DNA from: Bradyrhizobium yuanmingense
GTDB taxonomy: Bacteria > Pseudomonadota > Alphaproteobacteria > Rhizobiales > Xanthobacteraceae
NCBI RefSeq assembly: GCF_029167105.1
Contig: NZ_JARFML010000004.1
Location: 248,001-312,000, forward strand
Reading direction: 5' to 3'
Length of the DNA: 64,000 nucleotides
The notes beneath the pieces were generated by a model that saw only the letters and a program-made list of their open reading frames with translations, was not told the DNA's origin and did not search any database. Positions 17,079 through 25,593 of the stretch are shown piece after piece. The first letter of the stretch is position 1. Each line of letters starts with the position of its first letter. The position numbers were made by a program, and so were the translations under genes.

Positions 17079-18050
17079 ATGCGGTTCGCCCGAATTGCCC
17101 TCGCGGTCGCCGGTTTCACCATGCTGACACTGGCGCCTCCTCTCGCAGCGCAGACGCGCACCGCGCCTTTGCGCATCATCTACCCGTTTCCCGGTGGAGG
17201 TTCGGGCGACACGCTGACCCGGCTGATTGCCGAGCGGTTGGGCGTGGCGCTGGAACGCCCGGTGATCGTCGAACCGCGTGCGGGAGCTGCCGGCCGCCTC
17301 GGCGTCCAGGCCGTCAAGACGGCCGAGCCGGACGGCAACACGTTGCTTGCCACCCCGATCGCACCGATGGTGGTGTATCAGAACGTCTATCCCGCCCTCG
17401 ACTACGACCCCGTCAAGGATTTCGCGCCGGTCTCGCAGGTCGCCACGTTCGAATTCGGCCTCTGCATCGATCCGAAGATTCCCGCCGCCAACCTGTCCGA
17501 GTTGGTCGCCTGGCTGAAGGCGAACCCGGACACGGCCAATTTCGGCACGCCCGGCGCGGGCACGCTTCCCCATTTCTTCGGGTTGATGTTCGCCAAGGCC
17601 GCCGGCGTGCCGCTGCAGCATATCGCCTACAAGGGCGGCGTGCTCGCTCTGACCGACCTGATGGGAAGCCAAATTCCCATCGTCATGCTCTCCACCAACG
17701 AACTCGCGGAATTGCACAAGGCCGGCCGGATACGCGTGCTGGCGACCTCCGGCGTGCAGCGATCGACGTTCCTGCCCGACATTCCGACCTTCAGGGAAAG
17801 CGGATACGAGATCGAAGGCGGCGGCTGGTGGGGCTTCTTCGCGCCGGCCGGCACTCCGGCCGCGGCGGTGTCGAGGCTGAGCGGCGCGATCGCCAAGATC
17901 GTCCAGGACGATGAGGTCAAGGCGCGCATTGCGCAAATCGGATTGAATCCGACCGGTACCTCGCCCGAGGATTTTGCCCGCATCCAGCGGGAGGACATCG
18001 AACGCTGGGCCGCTCCGATCAAGTCATCCGGCTTCAAGGCGGAGCAGTGA
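17079..18050 (+). CDS. TctC/Bug-family periplasmic binding protein
   Basis: A 323-residue solute-binding protein of the tripartite tricarboxylate family. It has a signal peptide (about 1-24, cleaved after LAA) and then the hallmark opening IIYPFPGGGSGDTLTRLIAERL. The VEPRAGAAGRLG, DGNTLL and Y(P/D)P..DF.PVSQVA segments are also typical. Such proteins capture carboxylates (citrate, aromatic acids, amides) in the periplasm. No TctA/TctB membrane partners are near, so this is an orphan Bug protein, common in rhizobia. A metallo-hydrolase follows after 7 bases; the ligand may be its substrate or product. Strong Shine-Dalgarno CAGGAGG. Confidence 0.9.
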   Translation: MRFARIALAVAGFTMLTLAPPLAAQTRTAPLRIIYPFPGGGSGDTLTRLIAERLGVALERPVIVEPRAGAAGRLGVQAVKTAEPDGNTLLATPIAPMVVYQNVYPALDYDPVKDFAPVSQVATFEFGLCIDPKIPAANLSELVAWLKANPDTANFGTPGAGTLPHFFGLMFAKAAGVPLQHIAYKGGVLALTDLMGSQIPIVMLSTNELAELHKAGRIRVLATSGVQRSTFLPDIPTFRESGYEIEGGGWWGFFAPAGTPAAAVSRLSGAIAKIVQDDEVKARIAQIGLNPTGTSPEDFARIQREDIERWAAPIKSSGFKAEQ

Positions 18051-18057
18051 GGCCGAC

Positions 18058-18915
18058 ATGGACACAGAATTTAGGGTGACGCTGCTGGGCAGCGGCATGC
18101 CGGCACCGGACCCGCTGAGATTTGGACCTGCGACCCTGATCGAAGCTGGTCCACAGAAGATCATGGTCGATGCCGGCCGCGGCGCGACGATGCGCCTGTT
18201 CCAGCTCGGAATCCCGATCGGCAGCATCGACCTGCTGCTGCTCACTCATTTCCACTCCGACCACGTGGTCGGCCTGCCCGATCTCTGGTTGACGGGGTGG
18301 CTCGGCGGCAAATTCGGCCGGCGAACCCGGCCGATGCGCGTCCTCGGCCCTCGAGGCACCCTCCATCTGGCGCATCATCTCGAACAAGCATTCAGTGCCG
18401 ATATCGCGATCCGCATGGCCGATGAACACCTTCCGGCCGCGGGCGCACGCATCGACGCCGGCGAGTTCGAAGGTAGCGGCGTCATCCACGACAGAGACGG
18501 CCTGCGCGTGACCTGCTTCGAGGTCAATCACGGCGACAAGATCAAGCCCGCTTTCGGCTATCGTTTCGACTATGGCGGCAAATCCGTCGTTCTTTCCGGC
18601 GATACCCGCTACTGCGAGAACCTGATCGCTCACGCGGTCGGCGTCGATCTCCTAATCCATGAGGTCGCCATGGCGAGGCCCGCTTCGATGGGGGTCGAAC
18701 GGATCCGCCGGGTGATCGGACATCACTCGACGCCGGCGGACGCGGCGCGGGTCTTCGCCAAGTGCACGCCCGGACTTGCCGTCTACAATCACCTCGTGCT
18801 GATCGACGATGGGGAGAGCGGGCCACCAACGGTCCACGAGCTTATGGACGCAACCCGGCAGGGCTACGATGGCGCCGTCGTCGTCGGTGAGGACCTCATG
18901 GCTTTCTGCCCGTGA
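18058..18915 (+). CDS. Metallo-beta-lactamase-fold hydrolase (RNase Z/arylsulfatase-like)
   Basis: A 285-residue binuclear metal hydrolase. The THFHSDHV motif supplies His64, His66, Asp68 and His69. Further ligands are the His in NHGDK, the Asp of SGDTRYC and the final His in YNHLVL or GHHSTP. The opening VTLLGSGMPAPDP is typical of the ElaC/arylsulfatase-like branch, many of which cleave esters or lactones. It starts 7 bases after the binding-protein gene and is surely cotranscribed. A small-molecule substrate handled with that binding protein is more likely than tRNA, but that is inference. Confidence 0.85.
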   Translation: MDTEFRVTLLGSGMPAPDPLRFGPATLIEAGPQKIMVDAGRGATMRLFQLGIPIGSIDLLLLTHFHSDHVVGLPDLWLTGWLGGKFGRRTRPMRVLGPRGTLHLAHHLEQAFSADIAIRMADEHLPAAGARIDAGEFEGSGVIHDRDGLRVTCFEVNHGDKIKPAFGYRFDYGGKSVVLSGDTRYCENLIAHAVGVDLLIHEVAMARPASMGVERIRRVIGHHSTPADAARVFAKCTPGLAVYNHLVLIDDGESGPPTVHELMDATRQGYDGAVVVGEDLMAFCP

Positions 18916-18949
18916 GCTTCGGCAGCCGTGCTGGCCGCCCTAATTGTTT

Positions 18950-18996
18950 ACGCATGATCTTTCCGAAAAACCGCTTCGCACTTTCTCGATCATGCT
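18950..18996. repeat. Rhizobial palindromic element (GCATGATC type)
   Basis: Perfect end arms GCATGATC (18952-18959) and GATCATGC (18988-18995) flank CTTTCCGAAAAACCGCTTCG-like sequence. It closely resembles a short dispersed palindrome (RIME-like) that I remember from Rhizobiales genomes. It fills the gap between two convergent genes and abuts the stop of the acyl-CoA dehydrogenase gene, so its hairpin may end both transcripts. Confidence 0.7.
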
Positions 18997-20211
18997 TTAG
19001 CCCATCACCCCGCCGCGCCTGATCAGCTCCTTTCCGACGGCCGCGAGATGCACCTGGTCCGGCCCGTCGCCGATGCGGATGAAGCGGGCGTAGACGTAGG
19101 CACGCGCGAGGAACGTGTCCTGCGAGACGCCGGCGGCGCCGTGGATCTGGATGGCGCGGTCGATGACGCGAGCCGCCATGCTGGGGACCACGATCTTGGC
19201 GGCGGCGATCAGGTCGCGCGCGGCCTTGTTTCCCTCGCGGTCCATCTTGTCGGCGGCCTGCAAGGTGAGCAGGCGCGCCTGCGCGATCTCGCAGAAGGAG
19301 TGCGCGATGTCCTCACGCACCGAGCCCTGCTCTGCGAGCGGCTTACCGAAGGCTGTGCGCGAGACCGCGCGCTGGCACATCAGTTCGAGCGCACGCTGGG
19401 CGCAGCCGATCAGGCGCATGCAATGGTGGATGCGGCCGGGGCCGAGCCGGCCCTGCGCGATCTCGAAGCCGCGGCCTTCGCCGAGCAGGATGTTCTCCGC
19501 GGGCACGCGGACGTTGTCGTAGACGATCTCGGGATGGCCCACCGGCGCATCGTCATAGCCGTAGGTGAGCATGTCGCGGACGATGCGCACCCCACGCGTA
19601 TTCTTCGGCACCAGGATCATGGATTGCTGACGATGGCGATCGGGATGGTCGGGCGCGGTCTTGCCCATCACGATCAGGATCTCGCAATCCTCGTTCATCG
19701 CACCGGAGGTGAACCATTTGCGGCCGTTGATGACGTAGTCGTCGCCGTCGCGCTTGATCTCGCACTGGATGTTGGTGGCGTCGCTGGAGGCGACCTGCGG
19801 CTCCGTCATCGAGAAGCCGGAGCGGATGCGCCCCTCCAGGAGCGGCTTCAGCCAGCGCTCCTGCTGCGCCTTGGTGCCGTAGTTTGCGAGCACCTCCATG
19901 TTGCCGACATCGGGCGCGGAGCAGTTGAAAACCTCGGGCGCCCAGAGGATGCGGCCCATGATCTCCTTCACCGGCGCGTATTCGAGATTGGTCAGGCCCG
20001 GCCCATGCTCGCCGGACAGGAACAGATTCCAGAGCCCCTGCTCGCGCGCCAGCCGCTTCAGATCCTGAAGGATTTGCGGAGTCTTGTAGCGTGAAGCTTC
20101 CGGCTTGACCTGCTCGTAGTAGAGATCCTCGACCGGCTCAACATGGATGCGCATGAACTGACGGACGCGGTCCTGCAGTTCGAGCGAACGGGCGGAGTGG
20201 TGGAAGTCCAT
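18997..20211 (-). CDS. Acyl-CoA dehydrogenase family protein
   Basis: A 404-residue FAD flavoprotein that oxidises an acyl-CoA at the alpha-beta bond. It shows the helical N-terminal domain, the beta-barrel motif [15 protein letters not shown] with KWFTSG (about 130-170), and the C-terminal helical domain with [16 protein letters not shown] and [22 protein letters not shown] (about 350-375). The ATG at 20211 (MDFHHSARS) is chosen; a longer frame upstream runs into a palindromic repeat. Sequences of this subfamily (ACAD10/11-like, DGPDQVHL) act on branched or unusual acyl-CoAs. No partner ETF gene is in the window. Monocistronic as far as can be seen. Confidence 0.88.
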   Translation of the reverse strand: MDFHHSARSLELQDRVRQFMRIHVEPVEDLYYEQVKPEASRYKTPQILQDLKRLAREQGLWNLFLSGEHGPGLTNLEYAPVKEIMGRILWAPEVFNCSAPDVGNMEVLANYGTKAQQERWLKPLLEGRIRSGFSMTEPQVASSDATNIQCEIKRDGDDYVINGRKWFTSGAMNEDCEILIVMGKTAPDHPDRHRQQSMILVPKNTRGVRIVRDMLTYGYDDAPVGHPEIVYDNVRVPAENILLGEGRGFEIAQGRLGPGRIHHCMRLIGCAQRALELMCQRAVSRTAFGKPLAEQGSVREDIAHSFCEIAQARLLTLQAADKMDREGNKAARDLIAAAKIVVPSMAARVIDRAIQIHGAAGVSQDTFLARAYVYARFIRIGDGPDQVHLAAVGKELIRRGGVMG

Positions 20212-20310
20212 ATTGATCTCCTGGCGCCGGATGAGGGGTTCGCTCCGCGAACACAACAGATTGCTTCGTGGAGAGAGCCCCCCGCAATTGAGGGGCCTTT
20301 CCGTGTAGCC

Positions 20311-20441
20311 ATCCTTCGAGACGCCCGCTTTAGGCGGGCTCCTCAGGATGAGGACGGAGTGCGCGGCGGCAGTTTCAACGGGCACTGACGCGCTGATTAG
20401 CCTCATCCTGAGGAGGCGCGTCAGCGCCGTCTCGAAGGACG
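20311..20441. repeat. Compound palindromic repeat of about 130 bases
   Basis: The left unit (ATCCTTCGAGACGCCCGC and on, then CCTCAGGATGAGG, ending 20353) reappears inverted at 20401-20441 (CCTCATCCTGAGGAG, later CGTCTCGAAGGACG). Each unit also has an inner hairpin (GCCCGC/GCGGGC at the left). This is a dispersed element type I recall in Bradyrhizobium. It fills most of the 309-base gap between two minus-strand genes; the rest of the gap shows nothing. Confidence 0.8.
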
Positions 20442-20520
20442 AGGCGTGCGCACCGACCGCCGCCACAAATCACGCGATGGCCTACTCCACAAGGGGGTGG
20501 ACCTTCTCCGCGGCAGCCCC

Positions 20521-21732
20521 TCACGTCCCCTTCAGCAGCTCGCTCGCGATAACCCAGTCGTTGCCGTCGAACTGGAGCATGTAGCCGTCCTTGATCGGGC
20601 GGAAATCCTGCGGCGTGGTGTTGAGGGTGATGCCGGGCATCAGGAGCGACAGCGGCACGTTCTTCAGATTCGCGGCCTGCGCCATGATGTTCTCGCGCGT
20701 CAGATTGTCCTTGCACTGCTTCAGCAGCGCCACCAGCGCCTCGGCGACGGTGTAGCCGTAGAGGCCGGCGACGTTGTTGATGTCGGCATTGGGCAGGCGC
20801 TTCTTCATGAAGTCGATATAGGCCGTCATCGCCGGATCATCCTTCGGCGCCTCGACGAACGGCTTGAGCGCGCCGAGCGACAGCACACCCTTGCCGGCCT
20901 CCAGGCCAGCGGGCGCCATCACGGTGGCCTTGTTGGCGCAGCCGGAGGCCAGAAAGCGCGTCGGCTGCCAGCCGACCTCGTGCGCCTTGCGGATCGCCTG
21001 CGCGCAGGCGCGCGGCGTCACCGAATAGATCATGAAGACGTCGGCCTTGGTATTGGCGAGCGTCAGGACCTGGGAATCGACGGTGGGGTCAGCGACCTCG
21101 AAGCTCGAGGCCATCGCGATCGCCTTGTCGGCGTCCGCACCGAGCGCCTCCTTGACGCCGCGAAGATATTCCTTGCCGGCGTCGTCGTTCTGGTAGAGCA
21201 CCGCAAAGCGCGCATTCGGGTTCCTGGCGCGGGCATAGGCGACGTCGATCGCGGCCTCGCTGGTGTAGTTCGGCGCCCAGGGCAGCGCGATCGACCAGGG
21301 CATGTTGGCGGGATCGTTCCACTTCGAGGCCGAGCTGATCAGGAAGATCTGCGGCACCTTGTTGCTGTTGAGATATTTCGCGATGGCCGAGCTCGGCGCC
21401 GTGCCCATGGTGGCGAAGATGAAGGCGACGCCGTCGCCTTCGACGAGGCGCCGCGCGGCTTCCATGGTCTTGGGCGGCGAGAAGGCATCGTCGAGCGAGA
21501 TCAGGTTGAGCTTGCGGCCATTGACGCCGCCCTTCTCGTTGATCTCGTCGAAATAGGCGGAGATCACCCGTCCTGTGATGCTGAGCGGCGAAGCCGGGCC
21601 GCTATAGGGCATGGTGTTGCCGATCTTGATCTCGGTGTCGCTGACCCCGGGACCGTAGGATTTTTGCGCGGAGACAGGAGCGGACACGCAGGCGGCAGCC
21701 AAAGCTGCGGCCAGGGCCAAGGCGGCTTTCAT
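20521..21732 (-). CDS. Branched-chain-amino-acid-type ABC binding protein (orphan)
   Basis: A 403-residue periplasmic binding protein of the LivJ/Peripla_BP_6 type. It has a signal peptide (1-22, cleavage after VSA), then GPGVSDTEIKIGNTMPYSGPASP, the standard opening of this family. Two Rossmann-like lobes and the typical VLYQNDDAGKEYLRGVKEAL and GLYGYTVAEALVALLKQC segments follow. Ligands in this family range from amino acids and amides to aromatic acids. No LivFGHM genes are adjacent, so it must use permeases encoded elsewhere. The ATG at 21732 has GGGGAG upstream. Rhizobia carry many such orphan genes. Confidence 0.9.
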   Translation of the reverse strand: MKAALALAAALAAACVSAPVSAQKSYGPGVSDTEIKIGNTMPYSGPASPLSITGRVISAYFDEINEKGGVNGRKLNLISLDDAFSPPKTMEAARRLVEGDGVAFIFATMGTAPSSAIAKYLNSNKVPQIFLISSASKWNDPANMPWSIALPWAPNYTSEAAIDVAYARARNPNARFAVLYQNDDAGKEYLRGVKEALGADADKAIAMASSFEVADPTVDSQVLTLANTKADVFMIYSVTPRACAQAIRKAHEVGWQPTRFLASGCANKATVMAPAGLEAGKGVLSLGALKPFVEAPKDDPAMTAYIDFMKKRLPNADINNVAGLYGYTVAEALVALLKQCKDNLTRENIMAQAANLKNVPLSLLMPGITLNTTPQDFRPIKDGYMLQFDGNDWVIASELLKGT

Positions 21733-21855
21733 GGTTTCTCCCCGAAATGATCATCGCCGCGCGAACAGGTCACGCGACGTGCTGCTTGTCGTCAGCACCT
21801 CAGCTCAGCGGAGTTACGCGAGAGGGTCTTGCGTCGAGCTGCTGATGACCTCGCG

Positions 21856-22425
21856 CTAGCCGCGCCGCTTCAGGGCGAAGCCCAGGCTGATCCAGCCGGC
21901 GCCGGCCATGATCAGGTCGATACCGAGGAACAGGCCGAGGATGTAGACGCTGTTCACCGGCCAGCGCGCCACGATCAACAGGCCGAGCAGCAGCGTGATG
22001 ACGCCCGAGAGCGCGACCCACACCCACGGACTCTCGCGCTTCATGCTGAAGGCGAGAAACAGCCGCACCGCCCCCGAGACGATCAGCGAGGCGCCCAGAA
22101 ACAACGTCAGCAGGACTGCCGCGAGCAGCGGGTTCGCGAAGGTCAGGAAACCGGCGACGACATAGAGCGCGCCGAGCAAGGCCCAGATCAGAAACCTGCC
22201 CCAGCTCTTCAGCTGGAATGCGCCGACGATCTCCATCACACCGGCGACGATCATCATGGCGCCGACCACGATCACGCTCGCCACCGTCGCCATCACCATG
22301 CTGCCGAGCGCAACGAAGCCGGCGATCAGATAGACGACGCCGAGTGCGACGATCCAGCCCCATTTGGCATGCAGCGAGGCGATGCCGGAGCCGAGGCTCG
22401 GATGGGTGTCGGAAGCGCTTGTCAT
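21856..22425 (-). CDS. HdeD-family (DUF308) inner-membrane protein
   Basis: A 189-residue protein made of six predicted TM helices in three hairpins (from WGWIVALGVVYLIAGFVALGS to ILGLFLGIDLIMAGAGWISLGFAL). This is the DUF308 repeat of HdeD, associated with acid resistance in E. coli; the biochemical role is unknown. The ATG at 22425 has AGGAG 8 bases upstream, so I prefer it to a GTG at 22434. A FixK/FNR-type box lies about 100 bases upstream, suggesting induction under low oxygen. It is separated from both neighbours and likely monocistronic. Confidence 0.85.
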   Translation of the reverse strand: MTSASDTHPSLGSGIASLHAKWGWIVALGVVYLIAGFVALGSMVMATVASVIVVGAMMIVAGVMEIVGAFQLKSWGRFLIWALLGALYVVAGFLTFANPLLAAVLLTLFLGASLIVSGAVRLFLAFSMKRESPWVWVALSGVITLLLGLLIVARWPVNSVYILGLFLGIDLIMAGAGWISLGFALKRRG

Positions 22426-22523
22426 GGCGGCCACTCCTGTTGCAAAGCCCGGAGGCGCAATTCAGGATAGCACGAGCCGGACCGGGACAACAGCCAGCGG
22501 AGCACTGCTCATCGGCAGCAACA

Positions 22524-22537
22524 TTGACGCAAATCAA
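22524..22537. promoter_or_regulatory. FixK/FNR-type box upstream of hdeD-like gene
   Basis: TTGACGCAAATCAA fits TTGA-N6-TCAA and differs little from the rhizobial FixK2 consensus TTGAT-N4-ATCAA. It sits about 99 bases upstream of the HdeD-like start, a normal distance for a class II site (TSS would be near 22489). The other side is the 3' end of a gene, so the HdeD-like gene is the only sensible target. Confidence 0.65.
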
Positions 22538-22578
22538 GATCGAATGCCGCGAAACGCGTCCGCCAAGTCCCGCAATGA

Positions 22579-23475
22579 TCAGGCGCGTTCCGCCGCCTTG
22601 CGCAGGTCGATCACGGCCTTTGCCCATTCGGCCGGCCGCTCTTGCGGCAAATTGTGACCGGCATCGGTGAAGACGCGCCGCTCGAAAAATGCCTCGAACT
22701 TGCGCGCGTGGTGGGCGGTGCCGGAATTGACGCCGTCGCTATCGCCGTCGACCGCGATCGTCGGGACACGGATCGGCGGCTGCGCGGCGAGCTTTGACTC
22801 GATCCCCGCGTAGGCGGGATCGCCTGCCACCAGCGCGTAGCGATGGCGGTAGGAATGGATCACGACGTCGACGAAGTCAGGATTGTCGAAGGACACGGCG
22901 CTTGTCTCGAACGTTGCGTCGTCGAAGGCCCATTTCGGCGACCACATCGTCCAGAGCTGACGGGCAACGCCGCGGCGGTTGCGCTCCAGCGCGCGGCGGC
23001 CGCGCTCGTTGTGGAAGAGATATTGATACCAGAACGCCGCCTCCTCCGGCGGCGAGGCCGGCTCCATGGCGAGGGCGATGTTCTGGATGTTGTAGGAATT
23101 GCCGGAGACGAGACCGATCACGCGCTCCGGATGGAGCGCCGAGACCACGCAAGCGGCGCGCCCGCCCCAATCATAGCCGCCGACGATTGCGCGCTTGATC
23201 CCAAGCGCATCCATGAAGGCCAAGAGATCGGCACCTAACGCCGCCTGCTCGCCGGAACGCAGCGTCTCGGGGAAGCGGAACCGTGTCGGCCCGTAGCCGC
23301 GCAGCCAGGGCACCAGCACGCGGGCGCCGGCCTCGGCGAGGATCGGCGCGGTCTCGGCATAGGCATTCACGTCATAGGGAAAGCCATGCCCCATGATGCA
23401 GGGCCAACCGTCCGGCGCCCCGTATTCGCGATAAGCGATGTCGAGGACGTCAGTGGTGACGGATTTTTGTTGCAT
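22579..23475 (-). CDS. Alpha/beta hydrolase, epoxide-hydrolase-like
   Basis: A 298-residue alpha/beta hydrolase. The oxyanion motif is HGFP (30-33). The nucleophile elbow reads GGYDWGG with Asp102 as nucleophile, as in epoxide hydrolases and haloalkane dehalogenases rather than esterases. A helical cap (about 135-215) follows, and the catalytic His lies in GHNLPQE near the C-terminus. The absence of a second halide-binding tryptophan next to the Asp makes epoxide hydrolase likelier than dehalogenase, though YDWGG itself contains one Trp. It starts 12 bases after an HD-domain gene and is cotranscribed with it. Substrate unknown. Confidence 0.85.
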   Translation of the reverse strand: MQQKSVTTDVLDIAYREYGAPDGWPCIMGHGFPYDVNAYAETAPILAEAGARVLVPWLRGYGPTRFRFPETLRSGEQAALGADLLAFMDALGIKRAIVGGYDWGGRAACVVSALHPERVIGLVSGNSYNIQNIALAMEPASPPEEAAFWYQYLFHNERGRRALERNRRGVARQLWTMWSPKWAFDDATFETSAVSFDNPDFVDVVIHSYRHRYALVAGDPAYAGIESKLAAQPPIRVPTIAVDGDSDGVNSGTAHHARKFEAFFERRVFTDAGHNLPQERPAEWAKAVIDLRKAAERA

Positions 23476-23487
23476 GCATGTCGCAGC

Positions 23488-24315
23488 CTACTTCTGCGGA
23501 CCGGACAGCGAGATGTCGCGCTCGGCGCGGAACACGTTGCTGTAGAGATTGGCGATCCATTGCCGGCCGATCTCGGTCTTGTTGAGGTAGCCGATCTCGG
23601 TCTGGATGTGCGGAGCAACGCTGTTCCAATAGAATTGCGGGTAGCGGTTCACGATGTCGGCGGGCGAGTCGTAGCCGAGCTGGCGGTTGATGCCGACCTC
23701 CTCGAACTCGTAATAGAGTGCGTTGGCCTTGCGCAGATAGTTGGGATCGCCGAGCTGGCCGATGAAGTCGGCCGCACGCAGGATCGAGGCTTCGGTATCG
23801 TATTCCTGCCCCGGCTGGGCGGGAAACCGCGTGCCTTCGATCGCGCGGGCGACGCGTTCCGGGTCAAGCCCCGGAATATGCCTCAGTCGCCGCATCACGT
23901 ACAATTTCGAGCGATCGACGTGATGCATCATCAGGCTTGCGTCCGATGCGCCCCGCGGCAGGGACACCTTGGTGCCGGCCTCGTCGACCAGGAAGCCGTC
24001 CTCGTCATCCTCCTCGAACAGGCCGCGCACATAGCCGATATCGTGAGCGAGGCAGGCAATCAGGACGTGGACATAATCCTCTGCCGCCAGGTGCGTGTGG
24101 AGATACCGGCCGCTGAGAATCGAATGCCCAGCCAGCGTCACCAGCATCGTGTGCTCGATATTGTGATAGAGCGCATCGCTGTTGCCGATGCATTCCATCG
24201 TCGTGCGGGTGGCGCTCTCGATGATGTTGGCCGGCGTCTCACCGAACCTGCGGCGCATGAACGAGCCCAGCACCTTCTCCAGGGATTCGGCCGCCAGTCT
24301 GGGTAAGGTCATCAT
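23488..24315 (-). CDS. HD-domain metal-dependent phosphohydrolase
   Basis: A 275-residue HD-superfamily protein. Metal ligands are visible in YHNIEH (His51/His55) and the HD pair LAHDIGY (His91-Asp92), with a further His pair MMHHVD near 130 and an Asp in RAADFIGQLGD. This spacing resembles cyclic-nucleotide phosphodiesterase-type HD domains more than dNTPases or RelA. There is no sensor domain and no GYP motif, so c-di-GMP cleavage is not indicated. It overlaps nothing and is followed after 12 bases by the hydrolase gene. What the pair does together is unknown. Confidence 0.8.
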   Translation of the reverse strand: MMTLPRLAAESLEKVLGSFMRRRFGETPANIIESATRTTMECIGNSDALYHNIEHTMLVTLAGHSILSGRYLHTHLAAEDYVHVLIACLAHDIGYVRGLFEEDDEDGFLVDEAGTKVSLPRGASDASLMMHHVDRSKLYVMRRLRHIPGLDPERVARAIEGTRFPAQPGQEYDTEASILRAADFIGQLGDPNYLRKANALYYEFEEVGINRQLGYDSPADIVNRYPQFYWNSVAPHIQTEIGYLNKTEIGRQWIANLYSNVFRAERDISLSGPQK

Positions 24316-24543
24316 GGATGCAGCCCCGTCCGCCGCTGGTATCCCATGCCGTCTCCCGACGTCTCATTCTTGTCTCGACTTGCCGGGGAGCATAGCCCAT
24401 CTTGGGCCGGGTCACCAAACTCCGGGGCGAAAATTCCCGGTCATCTTGCCGGCCCCGCTGCGCAACATCACGGTTGCCGGCACAGTTCGGCACAACCATA
24501 GGCTGGCCGGAAGGCGCGGGAGCGGCGCCGTTTCTCGGACCGC

Positions 24544-25443
24544 TCAGGGCGCGGCCAGGATATCGGCGCCGTCGGCCGGGCGCGAAAGGCTTCGGGCCAG
24601 ATAGAACAGCTCGACCAGCTTGCCGCGCTTGCCGGCCAGGGAAAAGATGTATTCGGGCGACTCCGCCTCGATTTCCGCGATCGCCACCTTCGCGATGCGA
24701 TCGATGCGGCTCGAGCCATGCTCCCAGACGAAGCCGACGCCAAGCCGGTTGGCGACCGCCTCGAGCATCCCCTCGCGTGTATTGACGATGATCGTCGGAT
24801 TGGCGCGCAGGTTGAGGGCGCGAAACGCCCGGTCCACGGCGCGCTGCGTCGCGGAATCCCGGGTCCGGAACACCAGCGGATATTGCATGAGGCCGGCGAT
24901 GGACACGCGCGACTGGCGGCTGAGGTCGTGAACGGGATGGCAGATCGCAACGACGCGCTGCTGCACGCAGGGCTCGCGCCGGAAGCGGTTGTCCTGCGGC
25001 ACCTCCGGCAATACGGCGACGTCGACGCGCTGGTCGACCACCGCGGCCATGATCGCCGACCAGCTGCCGATCTCGATGTTGATCTGGATCTTCGGATAGA
25101 GATTGCGGAACGCCGCGATCAACGCCATTCCGGGCATGGCGTTGCCGAGCCCGATGCGGAGCTCACCCCCCGTGAGCTCGTCGCGCTGCTGCAGGATGGC
25201 GAGCGCATCCGCCTCGACCGCCTGCATGCGGCTCGTTGCGGCATAGAGCCGCCGACACAGCGACGTTGCGATCAGGGTCTGGCCGTGCCGGTCGAACAGC
25301 GCCACCCCGAACTCGGCCTCCAGATCCCGCACCAGCTGCGCAACGGCCGGCTGCGACACCCCGAGCCGCCTTGCCGCAGCGGCAAAGCTGCCTGTCTCGA
25401 ACACCGCATTGACCGCCCGGACGCGCGACGACGTCAACGCCAC
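24544..25443 (-). CDS. LysR-type regulator divergent from the phosphodiester ABC operon
   Basis: About 299 residues from a GTG at 25443 (ALTSSRVRAVNAVFETGS), which gives the standard LysR N-terminus. An ATG at 25518 would add 25 unusual hydrophobic residues and has no ribosome binding site. The winged helix (about 2-60) holds GVSQPAVAQLVRDLEAEFGVALFDRHG. The co-inducer domain starts with ELRIGLGNAMPGMALI, close to regulators of 2-aminoethylphosphonate or similar phospho-compounds, though this is weak. It is divergent from, and 150 bases away from, the ABC ATPase gene, so it likely controls that operon. Confidence 0.85.
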   Translation of the reverse strand: MALTSSRVRAVNAVFETGSFAAAARRLGVSQPAVAQLVRDLEAEFGVALFDRHGQTLIATSLCRRLYAATSRMQAVEADALAILQQRDELTGGELRIGLGNAMPGMALIAAFRNLYPKIQINIEIGSWSAIMAAVVDQRVDVAVLPEVPQDNRFRREPCVQQRVVAICHPVHDLSRQSRVSIAGLMQYPLVFRTRDSATQRAVDRAFRALNLRANPTIIVNTREGMLEAVANRLGVGFVWEHGSSRIDRIAKVAIAEIEAESPEYIFSLAGKRGKLVELFYLARSLSRPADGADILAAP

Positions 25444-25503
25444 GACAACAACCCCAAGATGATATTCCCCGTCGGACGGGGCGAAAGCAAAACCTGGGAT
25501 GAC

Positions 25504-25529
25504 CATAAGGAAGGCCATTGACCGTTATG
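25504..25529. promoter_or_regulatory. Inverted repeat between LysR gene and ABC operon
   Basis: CATAAGG (25504-25510) and CCGTTATG (25522-25529) form an interrupted dyad CATAA-N16-TTATG in the 150-base divergent region. It overlaps the alternative upstream ATG of the LysR frame. A LysR operator is plausible. No clear Pho box was found here. Confidence 0.35.
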
Positions 25530-25593
25530 TGAATGTCAGACGCGCTTCCTACTCCTCATGCGCCGCAAACGGACCAGCAGGGGATCAACGCGC

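Noticed and set aside
25444..25593. Pho box ahead of the ABC operon
   Set aside because: A piece near 25523-25540 vaguely recalls CTGTCAT repeats, but the second half-site is missing, so PhoB control cannot be claimed.
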